26,353 nt of DNA from an uncultured Neisseria sp. GTDB lineage: Bacteria > Pseudomonadota > Gammaproteobacteria > Burkholderiales > Neisseriaceae. Shown here one piece after another: positions 14,610 through 22,970 of this stretch. The notes beneath the pieces are model-generated. The model was not told the origin of the DNA. It saw only the letters and a list, made by a program, of their open reading frames with translations, and made no database searches. The stretch spans positions 1 to 26,353 of the forward strand of contig CAMURX010000004.1 of NCBI GenBank assembly GCA_947097615.1, in the 5' to 3' direction. Both the position numbers and the translations under genes were made by a program. Positions within the stretch are counted from its first letter, which is position 1, and every line of letters starts with the position of its first letter.

Positions 14610-15680
14610 ATGGGTGCGAAAACATTTCTCCTGATGGCCGGCGGCACCGGCGGCCACATTTTCCCCGCGCTGGCCGTGGCGCAGTCGTTACGGGAGCGCG
14701 GCCACCAAGTCGTCTGGCTCGGCAGCCGCGACTCGATGGAAGAGCGGCTCGTGCCGCAGCACGGCATCCCACTGGAAACGCTGGCGATTAAAGGCGTGCG
14801 CGGCAACGGCCTCAAACGCAAGCTGCTGCTGCCTTTTACCCTGCTGCAAACCGTGCGCGCCGCCCGCGCCGTGATTAAAAAACACAATATCGCCTGCGTG
14901 ATCGGCTTCGGCGGCTTCGTTACCTTTCCCGGCGGCGTGGCGGCCAAACTCTGCGGCGTGCCCGTCGTCATCCACGAACAGAACGCCGTGGCGGGTCTGT
15001 CGAACCGCCTGCTGGCGAAAACGGCCGACCGCGTGCTCTATGCCTTCCCCGGCGCATTCGACGCGCCCGGCGGCCTCGTCGGCAACCCCGTGCGCGCCGA
15101 CATCGCCGCCCTGCCTGCGCCCGAAGCGCGCTTTGCGGGCAGGGAAGGCCGTCTGAAAATCCTCGTTGTCGGCGGCAGCCTCGGCGCACAGGTGTTGAAC
15201 GAAATCGTACCCGCCGCCCTTGCCGCCCTGCCGCCCGAACAGCGCCCTCAGGTGCGCCACCAGTCGGGACGCGGCAAATTGCAGGCGCTTCAGACGGCCT
15301 ATCGCAACGCGGGCGTCGAAGCCGAATGCAGCGAGTTTATCGACGACATGGTGTCCGCCTACCGCGATGCCGACCTCGTTATCTGCCGCGCGGGCGCGCT
15401 CACCATCGCCGAACTCACCGCCGCAGGCGTCGGCGCGCTGCTCGTGCCCTATCCCTTTGCCGTGGACGACCACCAAACCGCCAACGCCCGCTTTATGGTG
15501 CAGGCCGACGCGGCGCTACTGCTGCCGCAACCCGAACTCACCGCCGCCAAACTCGCCGACATCCTCGGCGGCCTCACGTGCGAACAATGCCTGCATCGGG
15601 CACAAAACGCCCGCCGCCTCGCTACGCCCGACAGCGCGGACAAAGTGGCCGAAGCGGCCGTGGCGGCGGCAGGCGGTTGA
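14610..15680 (+). CDS. murG: MurG, lipid II-forming GlcNAc transferase
   Basis: A peripheral membrane GT-B enzyme of 356 aa that transfers GlcNAc from UDP-GlcNAc to lipid I. Motifs: GGTGGHIFPALAVA (11-24), HEQNAVAGLSNR, GNPVR, the second glycine loop VVGGSLGAQVLNE, HQSGRGK, EFIDDM, CRAGALTIAEL and PYPFAVDDHQTANA. The ribosome binding site GAAGGA lies within the end of ftsW, so the two are probably translationally coupled. DUS copies at 15146 (Gly-Arg-Leu-Lys) and 15289 (Leu-Gln-Thr-Ala) are in frame. Confidence 0.97.
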   Translation: MGAKTFLLMAGGTGGHIFPALAVAQSLRERGHQVVWLGSRDSMEERLVPQHGIPLETLAIKGVRGNGLKRKLLLPFTLLQTVRAARAVIKKHNIACVIGFGGFVTFPGGVAAKLCGVPVVIHEQNAVAGLSNRLLAKTADRVLYAFPGAFDAPGGLVGNPVRADIAALPAPEARFAGREGRLKILVVGGSLGAQVLNEIVPAALAALPPEQRPQVRHQSGRGKLQALQTAYRNAGVEAECSEFIDDMVSAYRDADLVICRAGALTIAELTAAGVGALLVPYPFAVDDHQTANARFMVQADAALLLPQPELTAAKLADILGGLTCEQCLHRAQNARRLATPDSADKVAEAAVAAAGG

Positions 15681-15793
15681 GGTTTTCAGACAGCCTGACA
15701 AACCTTCGCGCGGGCGGGGCGTCGAGGCCGTCTGAAACGGCGGGCAAACCTGTTTTTACTTCGCCGCGCATGGCGCGGGTGCGGCAAAAACCT

Positions 15794-15799
15794 TACAAT
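15794..15799 (+). promoter_or_regulatory. possible -10 of a murC promoter
   Basis: The 196-base gap between murG and murC contains TACAAT about 78 bases before murC. I find no good -35 at the right distance; a CCGCGC/GCGCGG hairpin (15764-15778) lies there instead. The gap also holds DUS copies at 15725 and 15846 and a one-mismatch copy at 15685-15696. Promoter status is weakly supported. Confidence 0.25.
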
Positions 15800-15876
15800 C
15801 CGCCCCTTTTTTGCGAGGCGGTCGGATGGTTTCCCAAGCACGTGGAGGCCGTCTGAAAAACATCAGGAACACCATC

Positions 15877-17292
15877 ATGAACATGAAAGACAGAGTCAGA
15901 CACATCCATTTCGTCGGCATCGGCGGCTCGGGCATGTGCGGCATCGCCGAAGTGCTGCACAACCAGGGCTACACCGTCTCCGGCTCCGACCAGGCGCAAA
16001 GCGCCGTGACCCGCCACCTGTCCGATTTGGGTGTGCGCGTCTATCCCGGCCATACCGCCGAACACATCGCGGGCGCCGATGTCGTCGTCGCCTCCACCGC
16101 CGTCAAAAAAGACAATCCCGAAGTGGCCGCCGCAAACGCGCAGCAGATTCCCGTCATCCCCCGCGCCCTGATGCTGGCCGAAATGATGCGTTTCAAAGAC
16201 GGCATCGCCATCGCCGGCACGCACGGCAAAACCACCACCACCAGCCTCACCGCCTCCGTGCTCGCCGCCGCCGGCCTCGATCCCACCTTTGTTATCGGCG
16301 GCAAACTCACCGCCGCAGGCACCAACGCGCGGCTGGGCAAAGGCAGCTACATCGTCGCCGAAGCCGACGAATCCGACGCCTCCTTCCTCTATCTCACGCC
16401 GCTGATGTCCGTCGTCACCAATATCGACGAAGACCATATGGACACCTACGGCCACAGCGTCGACAAACTGCACCAGGCCTTTATCGACTTCATACACCGC
16501 ATGCCTTTCTACGGCAAAGCCTTTCTGTGCACCGACAGCGCCCACGTCCGCGCCATCCTGCCCAAAGTGAGTAAACCCTACGCCACCTACGGCTTCGACG
16601 ATACCGCCGACATTTATGCCGACAATGTGCAAAGCGTCGGCGCACAGATGAAATTCACCGTCCATGTGCGCATGAAAGGCCACGAGCGGCAGGATTTCGA
16701 CGTCACCCTCAACCTGCCCGGCCGCCACAACGTCCTCAACGCGCTGGCCGCCGTCGGCATCGCGCTGGAATGCGGCGTCGGCATCGAAGCCGTGCAGCAG
16801 GGGCTGGCCGGTTTCGGCGGCGTCGGCCGCCGCTTCCAAAGCTACGGCGATATTCCCTTGAAAGCGGGCGGCAGCGCCCTCCTTATCGACGACTACGGCC
16901 ACCACCCCACCGAAATGGCCGCCACCATTGCCGCCGCGCGCGGCGCGTATCCCGGCCGCCGCCTCGTCCTCGCCTTCCAGCCGCACCGCTACACCCGCAC
17001 GCGCGATTTGTTCGACGATTTCAGCAAAGTGCTCAACACCGTCGACGCGCTGGTGCTCACCGACGTCTACGCCGCAGGAGAAGACCCGCTGCCCGAAGAC
17101 AGCCGCGCGCTGGCGCGCAACGTCCGTGCCTACGGCAAAGTCGAGCCGCTCTACTGCGCCGACGTGAACGAATTGCCCGCCATGCTCTTGGATACCGTGC
17201 TGCGCGACGGCGACGTTTTGCTCAACATGGGCGCGGGCAGCATCAACAAAGTGCCCGCCGCATTGGCAGAGCGGGCGAAAGAGGCCATCTGA
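15877..17292 (+). CDS. murC: MurC, UDP-MurNAc:L-alanine ligase
   Basis: A 471-aa Mur ligase that adds the first residue of the stem peptide. It shows [17 protein letters not shown] (11-27; usually GIGGxGMSG), the P-loop [10 protein letters not shown] (113-122), [30 protein letters not shown] and [13 protein letters not shown] chose the ATG at 15877, eight bases after AGGAA, over upstream in-frame starts through a DUS and over ATG 15883. The TGA stop lies in a mutated DUS (AGGCCATCTGAA, 17282-17293), so the protein ends in Glu-Ala-Ile. Confidence 0.96.
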   Translation: MNMKDRVRHIHFVGIGGSGMCGIAEVLHNQGYTVSGSDQAQSAVTRHLSDLGVRVYPGHTAEHIAGADVVVASTAVKKDNPEVAAANAQQIPVIPRALMLAEMMRFKDGIAIAGTHGKTTTTSLTASVLAAAGLDPTFVIGGKLTAAGTNARLGKGSYIVAEADESDASFLYLTPLMSVVTNIDEDHMDTYGHSVDKLHQAFIDFIHRMPFYGKAFLCTDSAHVRAILPKVSKPYATYGFDDTADIYADNVQSVGAQMKFTVHVRMKGHERQDFDVTLNLPGRHNVLNALAAVGIALECGVGIEAVQQGLAGFGGVGRRFQSYGDIPLKAGGSALLIDDYGHHPTEMAATIAAARGAYPGRRLVLAFQPHRYTRTRDLFDDFSKVLNTVDALVLTDVYAAGEDPLPEDSRALARNVRAYGKVEPLYCADVNELPAMLLDTVLRDGDVLLNMGAGSINKVPAALAERAKEAI

Positions 17293-17316
17293 AAACGGCG
17301 GTTCAACGAAGTTAAC

Positions 17317-17385
17317 AACGGGTTTTCCCGTTTTCAGACGGCCTATCCGCCGCCGAAGCGGCAGTCTGGCAGAAGGCCGTCTGAA
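17317..17385 (+). terminator. compound hairpins between murC and ddlB
   Basis: First AACGGG-TTTT-CCCGTT (17317-17332), ending in a T run. Then a reverse and a forward DUS (17333-17344, 17374-17385) form an outer stem that encloses the inner hairpin GCCGC-CGAA-GCGGC (17349-17362). The array probably attenuates transcription between murC and ddlB. Confidence 0.55.
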
Positions 17386-17460
17386 AAGCGAACCAACCAT
17401 TCCGGCAATGCCGCCCGTATCGGAGCGGCTGCCGACAGACAACAAACGAAAGACAGAAAT

Positions 17461-18372
17461 ATGCAGAATTTCGGCAAAGTGGCCGTACTGATGGGCGGCT
17501 TTTCCAGCGAACGCGAAATCTCGCTCGACAGCGGCCGCGCGGTTTTGGCCGCCCTGCGCGCAAAAGGCGTGGACGCCCATGCGTTCGACCCGAAAGAAAC
17601 ACCGCTGGGCGAATTGAAAACGCAGGGCTTCGACTGCGCGTTTAATATCCTGCATGGCATATTCGGCGAAGATGGCACAGTGCAGGGCGCGCTCGAAACC
17701 CTCGGCATCCGCTACACCGGCTGCGGCGTCCTCGCCTCCGCCGTCGCGATGGACAAATACCGCTGCAAGCTCCTGTGGAAAGGCCTCGGCCTGCCCGTGC
17801 CCGATTACGAAGTGCTGCGCGACGACAGCGATTTCGCCGCCGTGGAAGCCAAACTCGGCCTGCCGCTGTTTGTCAAACCCGCCAACGAAGGCAGCAGCGT
17901 CGGTGTGGTGAAAGTGAAAGAAGCAGGCCGTCTGAAAGACGTGTATCGCGACCTGAAACAGTACAAAGGCGAAATCATCGCCGAAAAATTTATCGGCGGC
18001 GGCGAATACACCTGCGGCATCATCGGCGGTCGTGCGCTGCCTGCCGTGCGCATCATCCCCGCCACCGAGTTTTACGATTTGGAAGCGAAATACGAACGCG
18101 ACGACACGGTTTACCTCTGCCCCTCCGATTTGTCGCCGGAAGACGAACAACTCATGCGCGAACTGACCGTGCGCGCGTTCGAGGCCGTCGGCGGACGCGG
18201 CTGGGGCAGAATCGACTTTCTCAAAGACGAAAGCGGCCGCCTGTATCTGCTGGAAGCCAACACCCTGCCGGGTATGACTTCGCACAGCCTCGTGCCCAAA
18301 GCGGCGGCGCAGGCGGGCATGGATTTCCCGCAGCTGTGCATCGAGATTTTGAAAACCGCCTATGTGGAATAA
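17461..18372 (+). CDS. ddlB: DdlB, D-alanine:D-alanine ligase
   Basis: A cytoplasmic ATP-grasp enzyme of 303 aa that makes the D-Ala-D-Ala used by MurF. Motifs: [16 protein letters not shown] near the N-terminus, [28 protein letters not shown], the ATP-grasp loop [20 protein letters not shown] and [19 protein letters not shown]. The length matches the short DdlB type. The DUS at 17925-17936 is read as Gly-Arg-Leu-Lys. Its end overlaps the start of ftsQ by 11 bases. Confidence 0.97.
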   Translation: MQNFGKVAVLMGGFSSEREISLDSGRAVLAALRAKGVDAHAFDPKETPLGELKTQGFDCAFNILHGIFGEDGTVQGALETLGIRYTGCGVLASAVAMDKYRCKLLWKGLGLPVPDYEVLRDDSDFAAVEAKLGLPLFVKPANEGSSVGVVKVKEAGRLKDVYRDLKQYKGEIIAEKFIGGGEYTCGIIGGRALPAVRIIPATEFYDLEAKYERDDTVYLCPSDLSPEDEQLMRELTVRAFEAVGGRGWGRIDFLKDESGRLYLLEANTLPGMTSHSLVPKAAAQAGMDFPQLCIEILKTAYVE

Positions 18373-19108
18373 CGCGCATGCCATGCGCCGCGTCAGCGGC
18401 TGGCTTTATTTTGCCGTTTTTGTCATGCTGATCGGTGCGGCGGCCGTATGGCTCTACCGTTCGCCGTATTTTCCAATTAAAAAAGTCAATATCGACGGCA
18501 GTTTGCAGTATGCCGACGGCGCAGAGTTGCAGCAGATTGCGCGGCGCTACATACGCGGCAATATTTTCCGCGCCGACTTGAACGGCGCGCAGGCCGCGTT
18601 TTCTCGTATGCCGTGGATAGCGTCCGCCGAAGTGCGCCGCCGCCTGCCCGATACAGTGGACATCCGCCTGACCGAGCGTGTGCCCGTTGCCCACTGGGAC
18701 GAAAACCGCCTGGTCGACAGCGAAGGCGAAGTGTTCCGCGCGGCCGTGGACGAGGACACGGATCTGCCGCGTTTTCGGGGGCAGGCCGGAGCGGGCAAAA
18801 CCATGGTCGAACATCTGGCTATGTTCCGCCGCGATCTGGCGGGGCAGAAACTCGGCATTGCCGTGTTGTCCTATACGCCGCGCTCGGCGTGGGAAATCGA
18901 ACTGGACAACGGCGTAACCGTCCGCCTCGGCCGCGAGCAGGAGCGCGAACGGCTGCGACGCTTCGCCAAGGCATGGCCTGAGCTGCTGGCGGCGCAGGCA
19001 GACAGATTGGATTATGTGGACATGCGTTACAAAGACGGTTTTGCCGTCAGACTGAAAAAAGCGGAACACAGCGAAGACGCTGCCGAAAGGCCGTCTGAAA
19101 ACGATTGA
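18362..19108 (+). CDS. ftsQ: FtsQ, cell division protein
   Basis: A 248-aa bitopic membrane protein that recruits FtsL/FtsB to the septum. It has a short cytoplasmic N-terminus ([10 protein letters not shown]), a membrane helix (about 12-32), a POTRA domain beginning [13 protein letters not shown] (about 38-105, ending in [14 protein letters not shown]) and the FtsQ beta domain with [18 protein letters not shown] and [14 protein letters not shown]. The start in the end of ddlB agrees with the MWxNA start of neisserial FtsQ as I recall it. A DUS (19088-19099) lies just before the stop and is read in the third frame as Arg-Pro-Ser-Glu. Confidence 0.96.
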   Translation: MWNNAHAMRRVSGWLYFAVFVMLIGAAAVWLYRSPYFPIKKVNIDGSLQYADGAELQQIARRYIRGNIFRADLNGAQAAFSRMPWIASAEVRRRLPDTVDIRLTERVPVAHWDENRLVDSEGEVFRAAVDEDTDLPRFRGQAGAGKTMVEHLAMFRRDLAGQKLGIAVLSYTPRSAWEIELDNGVTVRLGREQERERLRRFAKAWPELLAAQADRLDYVDMRYKDGFAVRLKKAEHSEDAAERPSEND

Positions 19109-19154
19109 GCGGACAAGATTCGGATAAGATTAAAAACAGGACTGGAATTTACAT

Positions 19155-20402
19155 ATGGCAAAAGACAAACACTATATCAGCGCCCTTGATATCGGCACTT
19201 CCAAGGTTATCGCCCTGATCGGCGAAGTGCAGGAGGACAACGAAATCCATATCGTCGGCATCGGTCAGGCGCCTTCGCGCGGCCTCAAGGCGGGCATGGT
19301 CACCAATATCGACGCGACCGCCCAGGCGATTAAACAGGCTGTCGGCGAGGCCGAACTGATGGCCGACTGCAAAGTCGGCAGCGTTACCACAGGCATCGCG
19401 GGCAACCATATCCGCAGCCTCAATTCGCAGGGCGTGGTGAAAATCAAAGACGGTGAGGTGACGCAGGCCGACATCGACCGCGCCATCGAAACCGCCAAGG
19501 CGGTAAACATCCCGCCCGACCACAGCATCCTGCATACCGTGGTTCAGGAATACATCATCGACAACCAGCCCGGCGTGCGCGACCCCATCGGCATGAGCGG
19601 CGTACGCCTTGATACCCGCGTCCACATCATCACCGGCGCGGTCACTGCGCTGCAAAACATCCAAAAATGCATTACCCGCTGCGGCCTGGAAATGGAACAA
19701 ATCATGCTCCAGCCGCTGGCCAGTGGTCAGGCCGTCTTAACCGAAGACGAAAAAGATTTGGGCGTGTGCGTTATCGACATTGGCGGCGGCACCACCGACA
19801 TTGCCGTTTACACCAACGGTGCCATCCGCCATACCGCCGTGATACCCGTAGCGGGCGATTTGATTACCAGCGATTTGGCGCAGGCGCTGCGCACGCCCTA
19901 TGCCGCCGCCGAATACATCAAAATCCACCACGGCGTGGCGCATCCCGACTTGGAAGACGAAGATTTGGACGAAATGGTGGAAGTGCCCAGCGTTGGCGAC
20001 CGGCAGCCGCGCCAAATCGCACGGCGCGGCCTCGCCACCGTTATCGGTCCGCGCGTCGAGGAGATTTTGGAACTGACCCTGCACGAACTGCACCGCAGCG
20101 GTTTTTATGAAGACATGCTCACTTCCGGCGTGGTGCTGACCGGCGGAGCGTCCATGTTGAACGGCATCGTCGATCTGGCCGAAGATATTTTCGGTCTGCC
20201 TGCTCGTGTCGGCGTGCCGCCCGAAATGCCGGGCGTATCGGAGCGTATCCGCAACCCGCGCAACGCCACCGTTATCGGTCTGCTCTATGCCGCGCGCGGC
20301 GATGTGGAAGCCGGAGGCGAAAGCAGCCCGGTGTCTTACCGCGAAGAGGAAGGCGAAGGGCTGTTGGCCAAGATTAAAGAATGGTTGCGCAACAATTTTT
20401 AA
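19155..20402 (+). CDS. ftsA: FtsA, actin-like cell division protein
   Basis: A 415-aa membrane-tethered actin homologue that links FtsZ to the membrane and recruits later divisome proteins. ATP-binding motifs are ALDIGTSKVIALIGE (phosphate 1, 10-24), VIDIGGGTTDIAVY (phosphate 2, near 205) and VLTGGASMLNG (adenosine, near 328). The C-terminal LLAKIKEWLRNNF is the amphipathic membrane-targeting helix. The gene follows ftsQ after 46 bases and contains no DUS. Confidence 0.97.
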   Translation: MAKDKHYISALDIGTSKVIALIGEVQEDNEIHIVGIGQAPSRGLKAGMVTNIDATAQAIKQAVGEAELMADCKVGSVTTGIAGNHIRSLNSQGVVKIKDGEVTQADIDRAIETAKAVNIPPDHSILHTVVQEYIIDNQPGVRDPIGMSGVRLDTRVHIITGAVTALQNIQKCITRCGLEMEQIMLQPLASGQAVLTEDEKDLGVCVIDIGGGTTDIAVYTNGAIRHTAVIPVAGDLITSDLAQALRTPYAAAEYIKIHHGVAHPDLEDEDLDEMVEVPSVGDRQPRQIARRGLATVIGPRVEEILELTLHELHRSGFYEDMLTSGVVLTGGASMLNGIVDLAEDIFGLPARVGVPPEMPGVSERIRNPRNATVIGLLYAARGDVEAGGESSPVSYREEEGEGLLAKIKEWLRNNF

Positions 20403-20418
20403 TCCGCTGATACCCGTT

Positions 20419-20461
20419 TGCCGCCGATAAGGCGGCAGGCCGCGCCTGCGGCAGGTTTTTT
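20419..20461 (+). terminator. terminator-like hairpins between ftsA and ftsZ
   Basis: TGCCGCC-GATAA-GGCGGCA (20419-20437) is followed by GCCGC-GCCT-GCGGC (20439-20452), then AGG and six T residues (20456-20461). The two stems could also pair alternatively. The T run overlaps the -35 of the ftsZ promoter, so the ftsA transcript may end where ftsZ transcription begins. Confidence 0.6.
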
Positions 20462-20489
20462 GCTAAGATTATGCGGCTTCTTATATAAT
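20460..20489 (+). promoter_or_regulatory. ftsZ promoter
   Basis: TTGCTA (20460-20465), 18 bases, then a perfect TATAAT (20484-20489); the expected start is near 20496, about 50 bases before ftsZ. A dedicated promoter for ftsZ at the end of dcw is common and has been reported in N. gonorrhoeae. Confidence 0.65.
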
Positions 20490-20545
20490 CCGCAGTATTT
20501 GTTCAGAGTATGCCGTCCCAAACAGGGCGCAAAGGAGTAGTTTTA

Positions 20546-21781
20546 ATGGATTTGGTTTACGATGTAGTGGATTCCGCCGCAAGCCCTGCGGTTATCAAGG
20601 TAATCGGTATCGGCGGGGGCGGCTGCAACGCCATTAACAACATGATTAAAAACACCATTCAAGGTGTCGAATTTATCAGCGCCAATACCGATGCGCAGGC
20701 TTTGAGCAAAAACAATGCGCCCAAACGTATCCAGTTGGGTACCAATCTCACCAAAGGCCTCGGTGCGGGAGCTAATCCCGAAGTCGGCCGCGAAGCTGCT
20801 TTGGAAGAGCGTGAAGCCATTACCGAGGCCGTGCGCGGCGCCAATATGTTGTTTATTACAACCGGTATGGGCGGCGGTACGGGTACCGGCGCAGCACCGG
20901 TGGTGGCGGAAATTGCCAAGGAAATGGGCATTCTGACCGTTGCCGTGGTAACCCGTCCTTTCGAGCATGAAGGCAAGCGCATCCATATCGCCCAGCAGGG
21001 TTTGGAACATCTGAAAAGTCAGGTGGATTCGCTGATTGTCATTCCGAATGACAAGCTGATGACCGCGTTGGGCGAAGACGTTACCGTGCGCGAGGCATTT
21101 CAGGCGGCCGATAACGTACTTCATGCGGCAGTAGCGGGGATTTCGGAGGTTGTGACCCGTCCCGGGTTTATCAATTTGGACTTTGCCGACGTGAAAAACG
21201 TGATGGGCATTACCGGTATGGCGATGATGGGTTCGGGGGCTTCGCAGGGTGTCGATCGTGCCCGCCTGGCGACCGAGGAGGCGATTTCCAGCCCGCTGCT
21301 CGATAATGTCAGCTTGGACGGCGCGCGCGGCGTGCTGGTCAATATCACTACCGCGCCGGGTTGTCTGAAAATGTCGGAATACCGCGAAATCATGCGCGTA
21401 ATCGACGATTACGCACACCCTGATTCGGAACGCAAATACGGCACGGCTGAAGACGAAAACATGCCGGAAGACGCCATCCGCGTCACCATCATCGCCACAG
21501 GTTTGAAGGAAAATAACCACTACTCTGCTCCCCAGGCTCCTGCGGCTCAATACGGTCGGACGCCGTCTGCGCGCCGCCAGCATGCGGTGCGTGAAGATTT
21601 CGACGGCTTGTCAGGCGATTCTGCGGATGCGGATTTCTCCAATATTGCAGGGGTGGTTACTTCTGGGCGCGAAGTCCGCAATATGAACCTGACCGGTCCC
21701 GATTTGTCCGATCAGCGCGTATTGGACGATTTGGAGATTCCTGCGGTTATCCGCCGCGGCAGAATGGCTGACAAATCTTAA
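20546..21781 (+). CDS. ftsZ: FtsZ, tubulin-like cell division GTPase
   Basis: A 411-aa protein that polymerises into the Z ring. It has GIGGGGCNAINNM (21-33), the tubulin signature GGGTGTG (109-115), the T7 loop NLDFADVKNVM and the C-terminal peptide LDDLEIPAVIRRGR, which binds FtsA. The ATG at 20546 is chosen because AAAGGAG lies eight bases before it; the in-frame ATG at 20510 would add 12 residues. The linker (about 330-390) is of usual variable type. Codon choice (GGT, GTT, many T-ending codons) is closer to the ribosomal genes downstream than to the mur genes upstream. Confidence 0.97.
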   Translation: MDLVYDVVDSAASPAVIKVIGIGGGGCNAINNMIKNTIQGVEFISANTDAQALSKNNAPKRIQLGTNLTKGLGAGANPEVGREAALEEREAITEAVRGANMLFITTGMGGGTGTGAAPVVAEIAKEMGILTVAVVTRPFEHEGKRIHIAQQGLEHLKSQVDSLIVIPNDKLMTALGEDVTVREAFQAADNVLHAAVAGISEVVTRPGFINLDFADVKNVMGITGMAMMGSGASQGVDRARLATEEAISSPLLDNVSLDGARGVLVNITTAPGCLKMSEYREIMRVIDDYAHPDSERKYGTAEDENMPEDAIRVTIIATGLKENNHYSAPQAPAAQYGRTPSARRQHAVREDFDGLSGDSADADFSNIAGVVTSGREVRNMNLTGPDLSDQRVLDDLEIPAVIRRGRMADKS

Positions 21782-21811
21782 AAATTAATTTGCAGTCTGC
21801 TTGTTGTGATG

Positions 21812-21854
21812 AGGCCGTCTGAAAAAAGATTTCGTTTTTCAGGCGGCCTTTTTG
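21812..21854 (+). terminator. DUS terminator after ftsZ
   Basis: A DUS (21812-21823) and a reverse copy with one change (21838-21849) form a 15-base stem in RNA with a single G-U pair, an eight-base loop and a following run of five T residues. It closes the dcw cluster before the str operon. Confidence 0.8.
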
Positions 21855-21910
21855 TGTGGAAAATCCGCATCTGTTCAGATGTTTGATGTATCCGGCTGTC
21901 AAAGCCTTTC

Positions 21911-21940
21911 TTGACCGTATGTTTGCCTTGCCGCTATAAT
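21911..21940 (+). promoter_or_regulatory. promoter of the str operon (rpsL)
   Basis: TTGACC (21911-21916), an 18-base spacer and a perfect TATAAT (21935-21940). The expected start is near 21947, leaving a leader of about 50 bases before rpsL. This is the strongest-looking promoter on the plus strand. Confidence 0.8.
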
Positions 21941-21998
21941 TCCGCTCTTGTCGGCATGGTGTCGGCAAATATTTTCATTTCAACAGGACAAAGAAAGT

Positions 21999-22370
21999 AT
22001 GCCTACTATTAACCAATTGGTACGCAAAGGCCGTAAAAAGCCCGTGTACGTAAACAAAGTGCCTGCACTGGAAGCGTGCCCGCAAAAACGCGGCGTCTGC
22101 ACCCGTGTGTACACTACTACTCCGAAAAAACCGAACTCCGCTTTGCGTAAAGTCTGCAAAGTGCGCCTGACCAACGGTTTTGAGGTGATTTCCTATATCG
22201 GCGGTGAAGGCCACAACCTGCAAGAGCACAGCGTTGTTCTGATTCGCGGCGGTCGTGTAAAAGACTTGCCGGGTGTCCGTTACCATACCGTCCGCGGTTC
22301 TTTGGATACTGCCGGTGTGAAAGACCGCAAACAAGCCCGTTCTAAATACGGTGCGAAGCGTCCTAAGTAA
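21999..22370 (+). CDS. rpsL: 30S ribosomal protein S12
   Basis: A 123-aa protein of the decoding centre. The core [13 protein letters not shown] and [13 protein letters not shown] are intact. Lys43 and Lys88, the sites of common streptomycin-resistance changes, are wild type. The start [12 protein letters not shown] is at 21999; the in-frame ATG at 21948 would add 17 unrelated residues. It is the first gene of the str operon. Confidence 0.98.
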   Translation: MPTINQLVRKGRKKPVYVNKVPALEACPQKRGVCTRVYTTTPKKPNSALRKVCKVRLTNGFEVISYIGGEGHNLQEHSVVLIRGGRVKDLPGVRYHTVRGSLDTAGVKDRKQARSKYGAKRPK

Positions 22371-22478
22371 GGATATTAAAAGGCACGTCGGCCGCCTGAA
22401 TTGAAACGGCCGAGTAAGTGGATGTCCCGATGGGCATTCATGGGGCAAGTCCCCGACTGAATAGTTAAAGGAATTGAA
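22371..22478 (+). promoter_or_regulatory. structured rpsL-rpsG spacer, possible S7 feedback site
   Basis: The 108-base spacer holds GGCCG...CGGCC (around 22389-22412) and a nested helix, ATTCA enclosing GGGG...CCCC and closed by TGAAT (around 22437-22463), just before the rpsG ribosome binding site AAAGGAA. In E. coli the spacer at this place binds S7 for translational feedback. Position and fold fit, but the S7-binding determinants are not checked. Confidence 0.45.
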
Positions 22479-22952
22479 ATGCCAAGACGTAGAGAAGTCC
22501 CCAAGCGCGACGTATTGCCCGATCCTAAGTTCGGCAGCGTTGAGTTGACCAAATTCATGAACGTACTGATGATTGACGGCAAAAAAGCCGTTGCCGAGCG
22601 CATCGTATACGGCGCGCTTGAGCAAATCGCTAAAAAAGTACAAGGCAAAGAGGCCATTGAAGTTTTCAATGAGGCTATTGCCAATGCCAAGCCTGTCGTG
22701 GAAGTAAAAAGCCGCCGTGTCGGTGGTGCGAACTACCAAGTCCCTGTTGAAGTCAGACCTTCACGCAGATTGGCTTTGGCAATGCGCTGGGTGCGCGATG
22801 CCGCACGCAAACGCGGTGAAAAATCAATGGATCTGCGCCTGGCGGGCGAATTGATCGATGCCGCCGAAGGCCGCGGCGGCGCAATGAAAAAGCGCGAAGA
22901 AGTACACCGTATGGCCGAAGCCAACAAAGCCTTCTCCCATTTCCGTTTCTAA
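22479..22952 (+). CDS. rpsG: 30S ribosomal protein S7
   Basis: A 157-aa protein that nucleates assembly of the 16S 3' domain. Conserved features are [74 protein letters not shown] and [17 protein letters not shown]. The AAAGGAA ribosome binding site is well placed. fusA follows after 18 bases. Confidence 0.98.
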   Translation: MPRRREVPKRDVLPDPKFGSVELTKFMNVLMIDGKKAVAERIVYGALEQIAKKVQGKEAIEVFNEAIANAKPVVEVKSRRVGGANYQVPVEVRPSRRLALAMRWVRDAARKRGEKSMDLRLAGELIDAAEGRGGAMKKREEVHRMAEANKAFSHFRF

Positions 22953-22970
22953 TTTTGAAAGGCTGAAAAA

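Noticed and set aside
13514..14791. Plus-strand frame of 425 codons overlapping ftsW and murG
   Set aside because: Arg/Pro-rich out-of-frame reading of ftsW and the start of murG.
15793..18384. Minus-strand open frame of 863 codons opposite murC and ddlB
   Set aside because: It is the antisense of two well-conserved genes in GC-rich DNA, where long antisense frames arise by codon bias. It has no ribosome binding site, spans the intergenic hairpins and has low-complexity composition.
21999..22370. Streptomycin-resistance change in S12
   Set aside because: Lys43 and Lys88 are both wild type.
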